A stretch of DNA of 64,000 nt, taken from positions 1,867,501 through 1,931,500 of the forward strand of contig CM065646.1 in NCBI GenBank assembly GCA_033220425.1, written 5' to 3'. Both the position numbers and the translations under genes were made by a program. Under the pieces are notes generated by a model. That model had not been told where the DNA came from and made no database searches. It worked only from the letters and a program-made list of their open reading frames with translations. This stretch comes from Lepraria neglecta. Its lineage: Eukaryota > Ascomycota > Lecanoromycetes > Lecanorales > Stereocaulaceae. Shown in pieces: positions 35,576 to 46,820 of this stretch. Within the stretch, counting starts at the first letter, position 1; each line of letters starts with the position of its first letter.

Positions 35576-38500
35576 AGGGAAAGTTGATCTTAGGAAGTTT
35601 ACGACGGTATGTGTTATGAGAATACTGAAGTGCTATGACGGCTACTTACTGGGTTGGACATAATCGTCATAAATGAAAAACACAGGATCAGGGGACAGGC
35701 TGCTCCTTTCAATGCATCCTATGTAGGTCTAAAATTGTACAATCTAATTCTAAAGGGCAGCCGTTGCTCAATGGTATCAAGGACTGCATTTGTTGTAGCT
35801 CAAGAGGGTCTCGGCGATGCGACAGTTCATGCCTACTTTCAATACTTTCCTAGGATTTCTGGTATTTATTCAGGCGTCTAACATGTGTTGTCTTACTTGG
35901 ATCCTAGCATCCCTGGGCTTGTTTAGATATGTCTTGCCATCAAAACTGACCCCAAGCGGTTACTAACTTCAAAGAGCAGGAGACCGAGTCCTCGCCGCTA
36001 GCAATCTCTTCGCAACACCTAGGGCCACTGGCAAAGTCTCTCAGAAATTTGAAGCTGGAGAAGCTGAGCAGCCAATGGGGTTGAAAGCCACAGATAGGCT
36101 CTTACGGAGAGGCCAACTCCCGGGGCTTGATTCTTTACCAATCCATGAAGAGTGTGGTCAGAACCTTTATCGATCGTGGCAGGAATCCTATCACTTTTTC
36201 TCTAAACGAGATATCGCTATCGCTGTGAGAAGACTCTCACTGAGACGTCAAGTCCCGAAGGAGCTGAAGGCGCATGATTCTTTACTTGACTGATTGATGG
36301 CGTGATCAGCCTTTAAAAACCCTCGTTGAGCTAAGTGGAGTCTTGTTACTTTGTCCTAAGACGAGACCCCGTTGTCACAATCGCTATCAGAAGAAGGCTC
36401 GTGGGCTGTTGATGTAATATCTCTAGCTCTAGCTGCTAAATAGGCTCTACGCTGAGCTGAAGGCACATCGCTAGAACCGGCAGTACCCTGCATGTAAGCG
36501 GGACGGCTATATTGACCTAATATTAAGAATACACAGCGAATACCGTTTGATATATCGCGTCATCCCAGCCCTCGCTTCTGAGAACCCTCCCTGAGTGCCG
36601 AGCCAGCAGACTAATCCGGGAACTTGAGATGCCCTGCATTCATCGTCAAGGCTGAGTATCACGGGAAGGAGAAAGTCGTTCGAAATACCCACGCTGTTCT
36701 TCTACACTGAGCCAATTGGGCAGTTCGGAAACCGATTTGCCCTGCGTTTTCCCTGCATGTGTGTCGGAAAAACGTCATTGGCAGCAACCTCATGCGATTG
36801 CGGGGGAAGGAGAAATGGCGTTTGACAGCTTACGCCACGCCCTTGAACGCCTACTGATTGCATGTGAACCTGATGAGTCTAGGTCCTGTCGGGAGTATCC
36901 TCTCTACGTTTGATTTTGTCCGGCATGAAGAGAGAATGGGAGTTATCTTAAGCACAGTGTTGCGATTAGGTGGGAAGAGAAAACTTGCTCCTCTGACATA
37001 TTGAATACTAATACCTCAAATAGCCACATTGAGCTTTCCACTAGGTTAGAAATTCCTTCCGTTTGGTATGCAGGACAGATGCAGGGCACGTCACGCTCCA
37101 TACTGACAGTGTATGTCAGGCGTTTAGAGACAAAAGCTAGAGGTGGTCCTAGGCTCGGAATTCGAGATATCAAACGGCATTCTCCTTCCCCTTTACTCGT
37201 TACTTTATCATCGCTCGTCCCGTTTATGCAGGGCAAAATGTAGGGTTACTCTGTCGATTTCGGAGCTCATGACACCGCAGAGTCCAGAATTCAAGGATGT
37301 TGGCATCTCAGAGATACCTCCTGTGGCTCTAGGTAGCTCGAGAATAGTAAACGCAGTGCATACCTAAACGGGTAGCCGCTACCCTGCATGGAACCAAGAC
37401 CGTTGCGAGTATCAGATTCATGCTGCCGATAAGGACTTCAGCTCCTAGCGCAGATGCGCGGCACCGGCGCAGAAACGTGACCAAGTCTCTTGACAGGAAT
37501 GAATAATAGGCATGTAGCTACCCATATAGATCCTTCTTTAATCGATAGAAAAGTGGGGAGTTCACAAGTTTGGAGGGATTGGGGCTTGATATTCCCATAG
37601 CCAGTCCAATTGCAACGGGGACATCTCCGGTAGTCGACGGTTAGTAGATAGACGAAGGTTGCATATTTTCCGCTACAGGAGGCCCTGCACGTGCCCTGCA
37701 TGTGCCCTGCATACTGCCAAAGTGACTAGGCCCATCGTGCATACACGAACTACACTATCATTCGTCGCCAAGAAAGATGGACCCCTCTATCTACCCCTCT
37801 ACTCTCACCACTCTGAATTGAACTAATCATTTATCGAGATCATACACATGCATGCACCGCCTCATGTGTTTGTGCTAATGTATATAGCTTTGTCACGGCT
37901 AGAGGATTTGTAGGTGCGATAGTTAACCGCTTAGCTGGTTTTGGGGGAATGTAATGATAGGGAGACTGGGGTGTGTCTCGGTATGCGGGGAATGTACAGG
38001 GGGTTGTTCACCTCAGAAATCCATCCGTCCTGGCAGGTTGGACATCTTCGTATGCTTGTCCATTTGTTGCTGTTATCATCAAAGTTGTTAGCAAGTATCT
38101 CTTCTATCAAGACGGTTTTTTTCTGAACAGAGATCTAATCAATAGCACATTGAGAAAGTTCCTTCTGGTAATACCGTTCGTTCTTCAAAGATGAGATAGC
38201 CTATCACTTCATTCAATGCTGCGGGTATCGTCGCAAGCTCCATATCTCCTCTATACATAGAGTATGGCGCGCCAGACTAAAGAATAGGCCGTGCTGTTTA
38301 TGTGGCTGCTGCGAACGATAAGGGTTATTCGCTGCTTGTTGACGAATAATTTCACCTTTTCTCTATTCATTTCGCGACTACTTACTTCGAGGGTACATAA
38401 TCGTTATCTTGCTGCTTGTGGTGCTTATTAGATGAAGGAAGATTGCAGAAGCGGTTGAATTGGCGTGGTGGGTTGTCATCACTGTGCGATGAATTTAGAA

Positions 38501-39081
38501 TAAAAGCGTGGTTATGAATGCAGCACTTATTGATGACACGTTGAATTTTTGGTGTATTGGCTTCCAATGAAGGCTCTCGTGATAAGACTTGTCAATTATC
38601 AAAAGAGGGTGTCGATGTATTACAACTCTTGCTCCGATCTCAAAACGGAAAGGGGTTGGGCCTGGCTTTGAAACATTTCTTCTAGTGGAGTGGCAAGGCA
38701 AAACACGCGCGATGAAAAAGGTCCTTTAACCTGTATTTGAACGGAAGCAGCTTAGCGAAAGAGTGGAAAGCGGGCATTATGTAGGGGTGGCTCTATGGAA
38801 GATGGAAAGTCGAATGGTGATTCATGACCAAAGCAAAACAATTCTGACCCCGCTAACGCAGAAGATTGAGACAACAGCGAAGTATGGGGTTTGGTAGTCC
38901 CGCCAGCAATGGATTCATTAGCAGTATTGCGAAAATCTCCGATGAACTCGATATCGATTTGCTGGGCTTGAGGTCTCTGAGTGTTTAGCCTCAAAAGGTT
39001 TCCCCTTGGCCCACCTCCTTCGCGTCTGCCTATCTCCAAGAGAATATTCTGTGTCAAGAAACCACCACATCTCCTTTTTTG
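35576..39081. other. Gene-poor accessory stretch of 3.5 kb
   Basis: No complete gene recognised. On the minus strand a 60-codon open stretch ending at TAG 36358-36356 reads AQRRAYLAARARDITST and then SSDSDCDN, and could be the tail of a lost mobile-element protein; this is weak. The stretch also contains the CCCTGCAT cluster at 36.5-37.7 kb. Confidence 0.4.
36486..37712. repeat. Cluster of the octamer CCCTGCAT / ATGCAGGG
   Basis: Eight exact copies: plus orientation at 36486, 36632, 36751, 37382, 37694 and 37705; reverse orientation at 37079 and 37226. One-mismatch copies start at 36740, 37068 and 37683. Many spacings are near 150 bp or twice that (146, 119, 328, 147, 156, 312). Between copies I see no longer shared unit. 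Confidence 0.75.
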
Positions 39082-40049
39082 TCACATAATCATCTGTACA
39101 CAGACGTCTCGCTTTTCTCGAATTCCGTAGTACTCTCCTAGTTCAACTTGAATTCTCGCCACCGGTAGTGATTCGGCCTTGAATCGCAAGTCCAGTTTCG
39201 TGTAATCAAATTCAGGAGGCTCAACAGAGACTTCTGAGCCTATTGATTCCCTGATCTTGGCCCAATTAGAGTCACGCACATTCAGACGCTCTACCAGGTC
39301 TCTCAAGGGTTGGAAAGCCAAATGAAGGTGGTGAAATAGGGAAGCCAACTTTCGTGCCCAAAATGCGGTCTCTTTGTCCATTTCCCTCAAAATCTGATTT
39401 AGTACTCTTCGTGTGAAGGGGTGCTTAGAGTATGCAGTACACTCAACTACGAAGTACCAGCGTAGATAAAAACCGCTCATTTCCCAATCGATCAAGGTAA
39501 TGAACCTTTTTGTGTGTTTGTCGCTCATGATGTTGGTGGGGAAAAGGTCCAGATGTGTTAGGTGTGTTGTCTGACAACCTAGCTTATCGATGATGTCGTC
39601 CACCCACGCAGATATGGCAGCATCTCTTGTATACTGATGGACAATATTCATTATGAAAGCCTTTGGAGGGACAGGAGAACCCACCGCACTAATGGACCGC
39701 ATTTCTTGTCGACAGCCGCGAATTGATTGTGCTCAAGAGCGGCGATGCCGTCGAGGTACTTCGCTGTGTCCAAGATTGCAGAAGCCTGCTCGAGACCAGT
39801 CATGGTATCCTAGTATCCGTCCAGTGCTATACCATCAATGAACGTCGAGTCCAGCATCTCATAGTCGCCGCTTTGCACCCATGCTATAGCTTGAGACGCG
39901 GTGTTTTTAGGTAGTCCTTCGAGTAGTTTCATAGCATGCATCTCATTCCTGAGAACGCACGTTTTAGGATCGTCAACAACTTTTCTGACGATCCGCCTAT
40001 CAGAGCTGACGCTGCGAGCTAGGACGTTGGCGTATATGCGATCCAGCAT
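39082..40049 (-). pseudogene. Broken aminoglycoside-phosphotransferase-like kinase
   Basis: Fungal APH-family kinase remains. The N-terminal part reads MLDRIYANVLARSVSSDRR and CVLRNEMHAMKLLEG, with IDGIALDGY then TAG at 39812-39810 then DTMTGLEQASAI and AKYLDGIAALEHNQF in the same frame; Trp is expected at the TAG. Near 39720 the frame shifts to CRQEMRSISAVGSPVPP. The catalytic loop is intact as THLDLFPTNIMSD and the metal-binding IDWEMSGFY follows. The C-terminus ends at 39082. With one nonsense codon and one frameshift this is best read as a pseudogene; the 5' limit is uncertain because the frame stays open upstream of 40049. Substrate of this family in fungi is mostly unknown. Confidence 0.65.
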
Positions 40050-40815
40050 TAATGGTGGGCCTATTGGACGCCAAGGGCTGGAGAGTGAGCCTCCATCAAT
40101 GCTTGATCGTCGTTGCGTGCATGAGGTGCATGTCTGTAAATCTGGCCTTCGGGCAGGGAGTGGTCCGGCAAAAGTTTGTGATGGGGACCTGTCTTTGTTA
40201 CAGTAGAAATGTATGGAGACATTGGCTGTTGTTGATGATCCGATTCGGCGTCGACTGCGTGGACAGTAGATAACTGAAAATCGCAGACAGTATCAAGACT
40301 CTGTACGAAAAGAGAACTTGTAAGGAAAGTCAAACGTGTTTGCAGTGAGATACTAGGCATAAAAGTACGATCTCCATACAAAGGAAATGAACATGATTAC
40401 GTGTCAAAGCCTATCTCTTTGTTGATTATCTTACTCATTTTTGTGTTGTACAATATTGTTAAATAAATCCTCCATGCAGCAAAGTACATAACCATATTTG
40501 GGTTGTAGTGAGATTGCTAAATAAAACCCTTCATGCAGCAAAAAAAAGTGAAACGTCATTGCACAACGCATAAGACACAATCTTATCATGATGAGTAAGC
40601 CCTAAGTCCGAAGTTTAACCGAAACGCTAGTGTATGCCCATAGCAATGGAGCTCTGTCATTATGTCTGAAACAAATATGTGACAAACTTCGCACTGGCCA
40701 CTGCAAGTCAGCCAAATCTATAAGTCCTACGTGAATCTAGTGAAGAGCGTGTGCGAAAGCTAGGTGCTATGGACTGACGATATGTCTTTCGAACCGCAAA
40801 ACTTCATCCCCCACT
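40050..40815. other. Intergenic with an imperfect direct repeat
   Basis: 766 bp before the GRF gene. No gene supported. Holds the direct repeat listed separately. Confidence 0.4.
40445..40542. repeat. Imperfect direct repeat, about 40 bp, period 57
   Basis: Copy 1 (40445-40483) and copy 2 (40502-40540) both begin GTTGTA, pass through ATTG-TAAATAAA and end CATGCAGCAAA. The copies differ by several substitutions. Confidence 0.65.
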
Positions 40816-41928
40816 ATGTTCAGAGGACGCAGTAAAGGCCGTGGCAGAGGAGGTAGAGGCTATGGCTCTGTCTCCAAGGTCCCGCTGAAGGGCCTGTTCT
40901 CAGATAGGGTATGGCATTGTGACTGTGACCCACGACTCCCAGCGCAGCATTTTCAAACTAAGAACGGAGGGAAAAATCATGGACGATGGTTCTATACATG
41001 CCAGAAAGCCCAGCCCAAACGCTGCGACTTTTTCCTTTGGGACGACGAAGCTAAAGGCCGAGAAGCAGCAGCTGTGCTGAATAACTCCTGCGCTGAACCT
41101 CTACCTTCGCCTCAGACTCCTCAAAAGTCTTCGCTATACGGTCTTGCTACACCGCAGACCTCTACAAGGTTCAGGCAAGCCAGTCCAGACGCCATGACAC
41201 GCTACACGCCATCTAAGCCCTTCGATAATGCACCTTCATCTTCCAATCGAGGAAACGCGACTCAAGCAACCACCACCCAAGGCAGCGACTCAGAAGAGGA
41301 ATTCTACGACTGGCCAGCGAGCGATGATGAAGACTTGTCGAAGGTCGCTGATCAAGCTTCGATTGGACACTCTATGCCACCACCAGAAACACCACGCAAG
41401 GCTGTCAAGACGGATATGCTTTCTACGCCCGGGAAGCGCAGATACGATGAGATGGCTTCGGAGAGCGGCGTCACAGGGAGATCTTCATGGCCAACGCCTT
41501 CGACTGGAGCCCCAGGGGACGATGTCTTTACCACGCCTGTCACAGGTGCACCTGGCAAAGGGCTCTTTGCGAACACTACACTCCCTTCGCCAGCGGACAC
41601 CCCTAGGCCAATCCGCTACAAAGACATTCCTCCTACCCAAGAGTCGGAGCTAGCGTCCGAAATGCTCAACATTCTCCAAAACCACCACGTTAACATACCA
41701 CATGAGGCCAGAGACGCTGTTAAGAATATCTGCAATAAGCATGTACTGTATACAAGGGGTATAATGAGAGGGCGTGACGTTTCAAGGGCCATGGTCAAGA
41801 CGAAGGATGAGCGGATGGCGGAACTGCAGGGGGAAATTGAGGGTTTGAAGGCTGAGAGAGAAACGAATAGAGCTGTTATAAGGCATCTGAGAAGGGATAT
41901 GGCGGCCAGGAAAGAGGCGGGAAGATGA
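40816..41928 (+). CDS. GRF-type zinc-finger protein
   Basis: Intronless frame of 370 aa. After an RG-rich start (MFRGRSKGRGRGGRGYG) a GRF zinc finger lies near residues 34-77: HCDCDPRLPA, GKNHGRWFYTCQK and CDFFLWDDEA supply the Cys/Cys/Cys set and the GRF-like GRW core. The GRF fold binds single-stranded nucleic acid in TOP3A, APE2 and NEIL3. The middle is disordered and Ser/Thr/Pro-rich with repeated TPxT sites (ETPRKAVKT, STPGKRRYDE). A C-terminal coiled coil (DERMAELQGEIEGLKAERE) ends in a basic RRDMAARKEAGR. A role in DNA repair or RNA binding is only inferred. Confidence 0.85.
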   Translation: MFRGRSKGRGRGGRGYGSVSKVPLKGLFSDRVWHCDCDPRLPAQHFQTKNGGKNHGRWFYTCQKAQPKRCDFFLWDDEAKGREAAAVLNNSCAEPLPSPQTPQKSSLYGLATPQTSTRFRQASPDAMTRYTPSKPFDNAPSSSNRGNATQATTTQGSDSEEEFYDWPASDDEDLSKVADQASIGHSMPPPETPRKAVKTDMLSTPGKRRYDEMASESGVTGRSSWPTPSTGAPGDDVFTTPVTGAPGKGLFANTTLPSPADTPRPIRYKDIPPTQESELASEMLNILQNHHVNIPHEARDAVKNICNKHVLYTRGIMRGRDVSRAMVKTKDERMAELQGEIEGLKAERETNRAVIRHLRRDMAARKEAGR

Positions 41929-42419
41929 ATCTTGGGGACATGTTGGGTCGTAAAGGGAAGAGGAATTGATAGCAAAATGATACCCAGACCATGACAGACT
42001 ATGAGGTGGTAACCATAACAGCATTTCTTGTTTCAAACGATCACTAATGCACGCTGTCTTTTTGAAAAGAGAAATGCGCTGTGGTCAGTGCCTTCTCTGA
42101 ATGGGAGCCCATCAAGGAGTGTGGACTAGAATATTCGATTGCTTACGACGCAATGAATTTTTCGCATCTCAGCTCAATTACGTGCCTTAGGATTTTTGAT
42201 TGCCCCACGCAGCTAGTTTCGCTTGTGCTTACGGCCTGTGCTATAACTGATACAAATGCGACAGAGCGACATGCGAAGGACGGGAAGCGCCAAGTCCCTA
42301 TCCTATGAGCTGGCAGTGTGCACATCTCGCCAAGCGAGTGCCCAGGAGGGTTGCCAACTCAAGAAAATAATGTCCCCTCCATAAGCCCGTCTACTGCGGT
42401 TTATACATCCTCTTACACC
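41929..42419. other. Intergenic
   Basis: 491 bp; nothing recognised beyond the expected 3' UTR of the GRF gene and promoter of the secreted protein gene. Confidence 0.4.
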
Positions 42420-42968
42420 ATGAAGGTGCTCAAAGCAACTTGTCTTGCCCTCTGTCAGTTGCAGCTATACACAACTGGCCTCGCGGCAACCATTCACTCG
42501 CTGCTAAACCACTCGGCGCAACTACTCAACACCTTGACTCTCTCAAACATCAGCCTCCCACATAACAATGCAACAATATCAGCCCCCACCCCTCTCCCCC
42601 CAGACCCTTCTTACTTCGACTACCCAACCACTGCCGTCGCGACCGGCCAAGTAAAACTCTTCAGCTACGGTCCCCTTCTCAACTACGACGACAAAGAAAG
42701 GGCCATCAGCGCGGCCCTAAATGATGTTGTTCACCACTTGCGTCTAGGCCCAAACTCTCGCATAGGACCAGAATTGAGGATCTATATTAGCGGGAATGTG
42801 GAGCTGGTGCTGGCTCCAAAACCACGCATGACTTGGAAGATTTGGATTGACGCATTCAATTCGATTAGGATGTTTTATTTTGATTATAGTGTGGCTTTGA
42901 TATTTAAAGTCATAGACAACGTGCTCGGGGATGTGGGGGGTGGATGGGTGACTGGATTGTTGAGTTGA
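42420..42968 (+). CDS. Small secreted protein, unrecognised
   Basis: 182 aa, starting MKVLKATCLALCQLQLYTTG, a plausible signal peptide with cleavage after about residue 22 (TGLAA). An in-frame ATG 34 codons upstream would bury this signal, so the inner start is preferred. The mature part has potential N-glycosylation sites (NHS, NIS, NAT) near residues 30-50. It continues with FDYPTTAVATGQVKLFSYGP, then LNDVVHHLRLGPNSRIGPE and the hydrophobic-aromatic IWIDAFNSIRMFYFDY. No cysteine-rich pattern and no known domain. It could be a cell-surface or effector-like protein; that is speculation. Confidence 0.6.
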   Translation: MKVLKATCLALCQLQLYTTGLAATIHSLLNHSAQLLNTLTLSNISLPHNNATISAPTPLPPDPSYFDYPTTAVATGQVKLFSYGPLLNYDDKERAISAALNDVVHHLRLGPNSRIGPELRIYISGNVELVLAPKPRMTWKIWIDAFNSIRMFYFDYSVALIFKVIDNVLGDVGGGWVTGLLS

Positions 42969-43222
42969 TGATTTGATTTAGTTTGATGGGACTGCTGCTA
43001 TATTCGATGCTGTCAGTATAACAAATGTCGGGAGCATGTTGAAAGAACCACAAGGATTAAAAGAGAGAGCAGCGTTGATAGCTTCTCTACTCCTCGAGCA
43101 TTGCTGAAATCAAATCCTCGGTGCACGTCGCTTCCTCTCTCACAATCAATTTCAGCTCAGGACGATCCCCTCTGACAGACCTCCTTTGAACGGAAAATGC
43201 CATTCTAGGCTCATGACTAACA

Positions 43223-44129
43223 CTATTCACCCAGGTTTCTGCTCTGAAATCTAGCTATTGACTGAGTATAGGCGCCTCCTTGACCCTCAATAGTGCTCTT
43301 AGAGGCGCATGCGGAGTATAACTCTATCCAAAAGTCTGAAGCACTGCCCTTCAAAACGAGGAAGATGAATATCACAGGAGCGTGTTCCTTAAAACTAAAC
43401 GGCCTATAGCCTTCCAAATATCAGTATATCAAACACCAATGCTTGTCATGACTGGTAGCGGTTGAGCCATGGAGAGTGCTGGGGGCTCATTCCGACGCCG
43501 CTTGCCTCACAGTAACCTGTAGCAAACTCGAGCGATAATTCATGAGACACATCGCGAGTACTAGCCGGCGTCACTAACTTTTCTGCATCCTGCCGCCTGT
43601 ACACACTGCCATCATCTGTTGGAGAGTTACTTCTTAGCCTTTATGTATTAGCCGGGCAAGCATGAATAGCCTCAATCCCCCATAATAGATCAACAGTCGT
43701 TACACCAACTCCAACATCATCAATATCTGGTCAAAGTCCGTCCTGGCGTACATATATAGCCTTCGTCTTGGAACCAACTCTCACAACATTTTTCCTCCGC
43801 CCTAGTTTGCAAGGCATTCTTTGCCAGGTGTCGGTGTGCTTATACAAAGTGATAGTGACTGCAACATCTTCTTCGCCAATATTCCTAGAGCAATGAAGTG
43901 CAACCTCACTGCCTAGCAATCATGGATCTGAGATGTGGAACTCCAAGCCTTTATTGGTCATTGCATAGGGTGGTCGTTGTTCTACGCCTCTCAGGTATTT
44001 TCGAACATCCCCTGACGCTGCAAAATAGCTTGGTGAAGATGCCAGCATTCCGGCAAAGTATTGGTCAGAAGCCCAAGCAAATATTGACTCATCGTCAGAT
44101 CTCTTGATAATTTCCAATTGAAGTCTCAT
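43223..44129 (-). pseudogene. HET (heterokaryon incompatibility) protein fragment
   Basis: Minus-strand remains of the part downstream of the HET domain: RLQLEIIKRSDDESIFAW matches the usual 'DDESIFAW' block, followed by GMLASSPSYFAASGDVRKY, RPPYAMTNKGLEFHI, then an in-frame TGA and LLGSEVALHCS with VTITLYKHTDTWQRM. Farther on GYRPFSFKEHAPVIFIFLV fits the C-terminal end of such proteins. The HET domain itself is absent, so the fragment is 5'-truncated at about 44129 and broken by at least one stop. HET proteins trigger cell death on fusion of unlike strains; this copy cannot do so. Confidence 0.65.
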
Positions 44130-44859
44130 GAAGGCCTTGTTACCTCCTTCGCCATTTCAAAAGCTGAAAAGCGGCAAAGCGGTGCTCAAAGGGCGTGTAT
44201 GTCGCGCATCCTACGGCCTAGAAACAATGGTCCTGTACGACGAAAAGAAACATGTGAGGCAACCTGTCACCAAGAGCATTGATAGAAAGAACTATGCAAC
44301 GAATCAAATCGAATGGATTATCAAGAAGGTATGACATCGAACACTTTCTCAAGACAAGAGTTTACTCACCAGGAAAAGGGCGAACCAATTGATCCCGAAA
44401 AGCCTATTGATCTACAGCGCATACGAATCTTCACGAGCGACGCCACCCGGATATGGTATACTCACATTGTCATGTCCTTGAACAAGCCTGACCGTCTTCC
44501 CATCAACACGCTCAATGGTAAGCTTCGCTACAAAATGTACCTCCACAAGCTGACTTTCTTCAGCGGATGCGAGCTCGGTGTGTAGGATAAAATATGACCT
44601 TTCAAACGTCCCGCTTGATCAGTTCGAGATGAAGAAGGGCCCCAGCGAGAAATTGAAGTTTAATGGTCAACCATATTACAACATTCATCACGAAGCAAAG
44701 ATCACCGTTGGCCCTGCAGACTTGAAATTTGAGATTTGGTACAAGGGCGCTCAATATGGTAAAGACAATATCGCTGTCGAGTGGGACAAGGCGCCTGCAC
44801 CTCATACACCAACTCCAGGCCCTTCCCGCTTCCAGAATTTCTCCTTACCCGTTCGGTGA
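44128..44859 (+). pseudogene. C-terminal fragment of a fungal Hsp70-like ATPase
   Basis: Exon 1 44128-44328 and exon 2 from 44373 (44-nt intron) read GKAVLKGRVCRASYGLE, then ATNQIEWIIKK joined to EKGEPIDPEKP. This is the pattern of the C-terminal half of fungal Hsp70-like proteins (AVLKG..., SYG..., W-I-KG). At about 44582 the frame breaks (ELGV then TAG) and resumes two bases later as RIKYDLSNVPLDQFEM, KITVGPADLKFEIWYKG, where a GT duplication would explain the shift. The nucleotide-binding half is missing. Its 5' edge coincides with the edge of the HET fragment. Family assignment is from pattern recognition and moderately sure. Confidence 0.55.
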
Positions 44860-45371
44860 TACTTTCAGTAGGTGCAACATGGTAGTTTCTTGTTCCTGTA
44901 AAACCTGGTCAGTACAGTGGTTGGCGTTGGGGCATCTCACTTCGCTTTGAGGGTCGATAACCCTGTATGATACCAGGCTTGGGATAGAAATGATCACATT
45001 GACGAATCACGAAATTGGTATTGAGGAGTTTGATTCGCGCTCGCTAGGCGCCATGAAAAGCCCATACATTCATCATGCTGTCTTGCTCCCGAGTCCTATT
45101 TGACGCATCGGTAAAACTGCTGTCTGTCAACCCGCGTTCTACGAATTTTCCGCCTCTAGGTTTCAGAGCAACAATGATCCCAATCCTGCAATTAAATCCA
45201 TTGTTTTCTTCTTACCAAAATGTGGCCAGGTACCGGAGATAAGTGCAATTTTTCAAGGCTGCTGCAGCTGCTGCTACATGACCCTTATGAATACATCTCA
45301 ACTGTTGCTAATTGTGTCGCTGATTCAGAAGCCGCTAAATCGTTAAATCATAAAAAGAAAGAGCGGAGAGC
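44860..45371. other. Intergenic between convergent units
   Basis: 512 bp; no supported feature. Confidence 0.4.
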
Positions 45372-46113
45372 CTACTTCCATGCTGAACTCCCCTCAACTT
45401 CACTCTTACTCATCTCTCCCACTACCTTGTTCTTCAGCTCCGTCAAATTCTGTCTCAACGGCTTCTCCAACATCACCTTCTCCAACGCCCCCTCTCCCTC
45501 GGTCCTCATGATCTGAAGTATACTCGGCAGACCCTCCGCCTTAGTAATCCGATACAATATCCCATACGGCGGGTGATAAAAGGGCCCGTAGAAAAGATAA
45601 TGGCAGCCTCCATCTTCAAAGAGGTATTCGTGGACTGATGTCTCCTTGTGAGCAGGCCCGTCTACCAGTTTGACTGCGATAGGCATAGACACTCGGAGAT
45701 TAGAATCATACGTTTTTCCGAAGTACGAGTGCAGGCCGAGGGCTACTTCTAGGTCAACGGGGGAATTTGACCAGCCGGTTGGGATTCGGCTGGCTGGAAG
45801 TTTGTGGTAGAGGAATGTGGACTTTATGAATCAGCAGTGTGTCCTTGGCTAAGAGAGGTTTGTTGGGGGTTGGGGGGAAGAAACTTACGAGTGCTTTGTT
45901 TTCGGGGAGTTTATAGCATGCCTGGGTTATTGGGGAGGGTTTCTCGGGGAGCTTGTTTGGACTGAGTGGCTCAGCGACATTCGTGGCCAGGTTACGTTGG
46001 TGTTGCAAATTGGCAATGGCTACCTGAGGGAGTGCTGTGGAGCGAGCAGATGAGACTACGAGGAGGGACCGCAAGGGAGGAAGCTTTGTCTTAATGGCGT
46101 TGAGGGAAGACAT
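45372..46113 (-). CDS. Putative mitochondrial protein, unrecognised
   Basis: Exons 46113-45889 and 45821-45372 (67-nt intron, phase 0) give 224 aa. The N-terminus MSSLNAIKTKLPPLRSLLVV with SSARSTALP is basic, hydroxylated and free of acids, like a mitochondrial presequence, and HQRNLATN could hold a cleavage site. After the intron come FLYHKLPASRIPTGWSNSPV, LEVALGLHSYFGKTYDS and DGGCHYLFYGPFYHPPYGI, then an amphipathic C-terminal helix with RQNLTELKNKVVGEM. I cannot name the family. The neat splice join and conserved-looking aromatic blocks argue for a real gene. Confidence 0.7.
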
Positions 46114-46820
46114 GTTGTTTAGACTTTGTGAGTCAAGCGTTTAATTGATGTGGCGCTTTAATTAAAGTTGGTCGCTTTTGCTTTTGGAAGATGACTGTGT
46201 GCGAGGTGGAGAGTGTTGATTCAAGTATTGTTGAAGACGGAAGAGATTATTTCTCCAGAACGCACACTTTCGGGCGGGGTAATGCGCATTAACATAACGA
46301 CTGGAGCTATAAGAGTGAAGCAGACGCATTGATTCACCTGACGCATGACAATGTCACGGTACCTGTTGAGCACATACGTAATAAATACGTCTTCTTCACG
46401 TTGAACAACATGGAAGCGAGAGTAGAACGGAGAATTCTCCGGACCTCTCAAATAAGCGAAGATGAGTATGAGAAAGTGGTACTTGAAAGCACTCCAGAAA
46501 CGGAAAGTCGGCTGCAGAAGATGGCAATCTCCAAAATCCCATGAGATTGAGCACGGACTTCTTCAAAATTGGTCCTTTGGAAAGGTCCTTTATGGGCCTT
46601 GCCGCCCCAAAGCAGTCACTCGCTCTTTGCATTAGCAATGTGAATGTGTACGGGGACAGCGGAAATCCGTTCAGTATGCTCATAGATCGCCATACTCTTT
46701 GAAGCTATTGAAACAACTCAGCGCTGCATCGAGGCGCGTGACATTGCAAATCTTGCAAGTCAGCTCGAAACAGGTACGCAAGCGAGGTTCCTTTTCGTAA
46801 TTTCGTGGGGGTTTTTCCGC
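46114..46820. other. Intergenic; no LINE ORF2
   Basis: 707 bp between the mitochondrial-type gene and the LINE ORF1 fragment. No endonuclease or reverse transcriptase motif is present on either strand. Confidence 0.45.

Noticed and set aside
37683-37712. CRISPR-like array at the GTGCCCTGCAT tandem
   Set aside because: Units are 11 bp without spacers and the genome is fungal.
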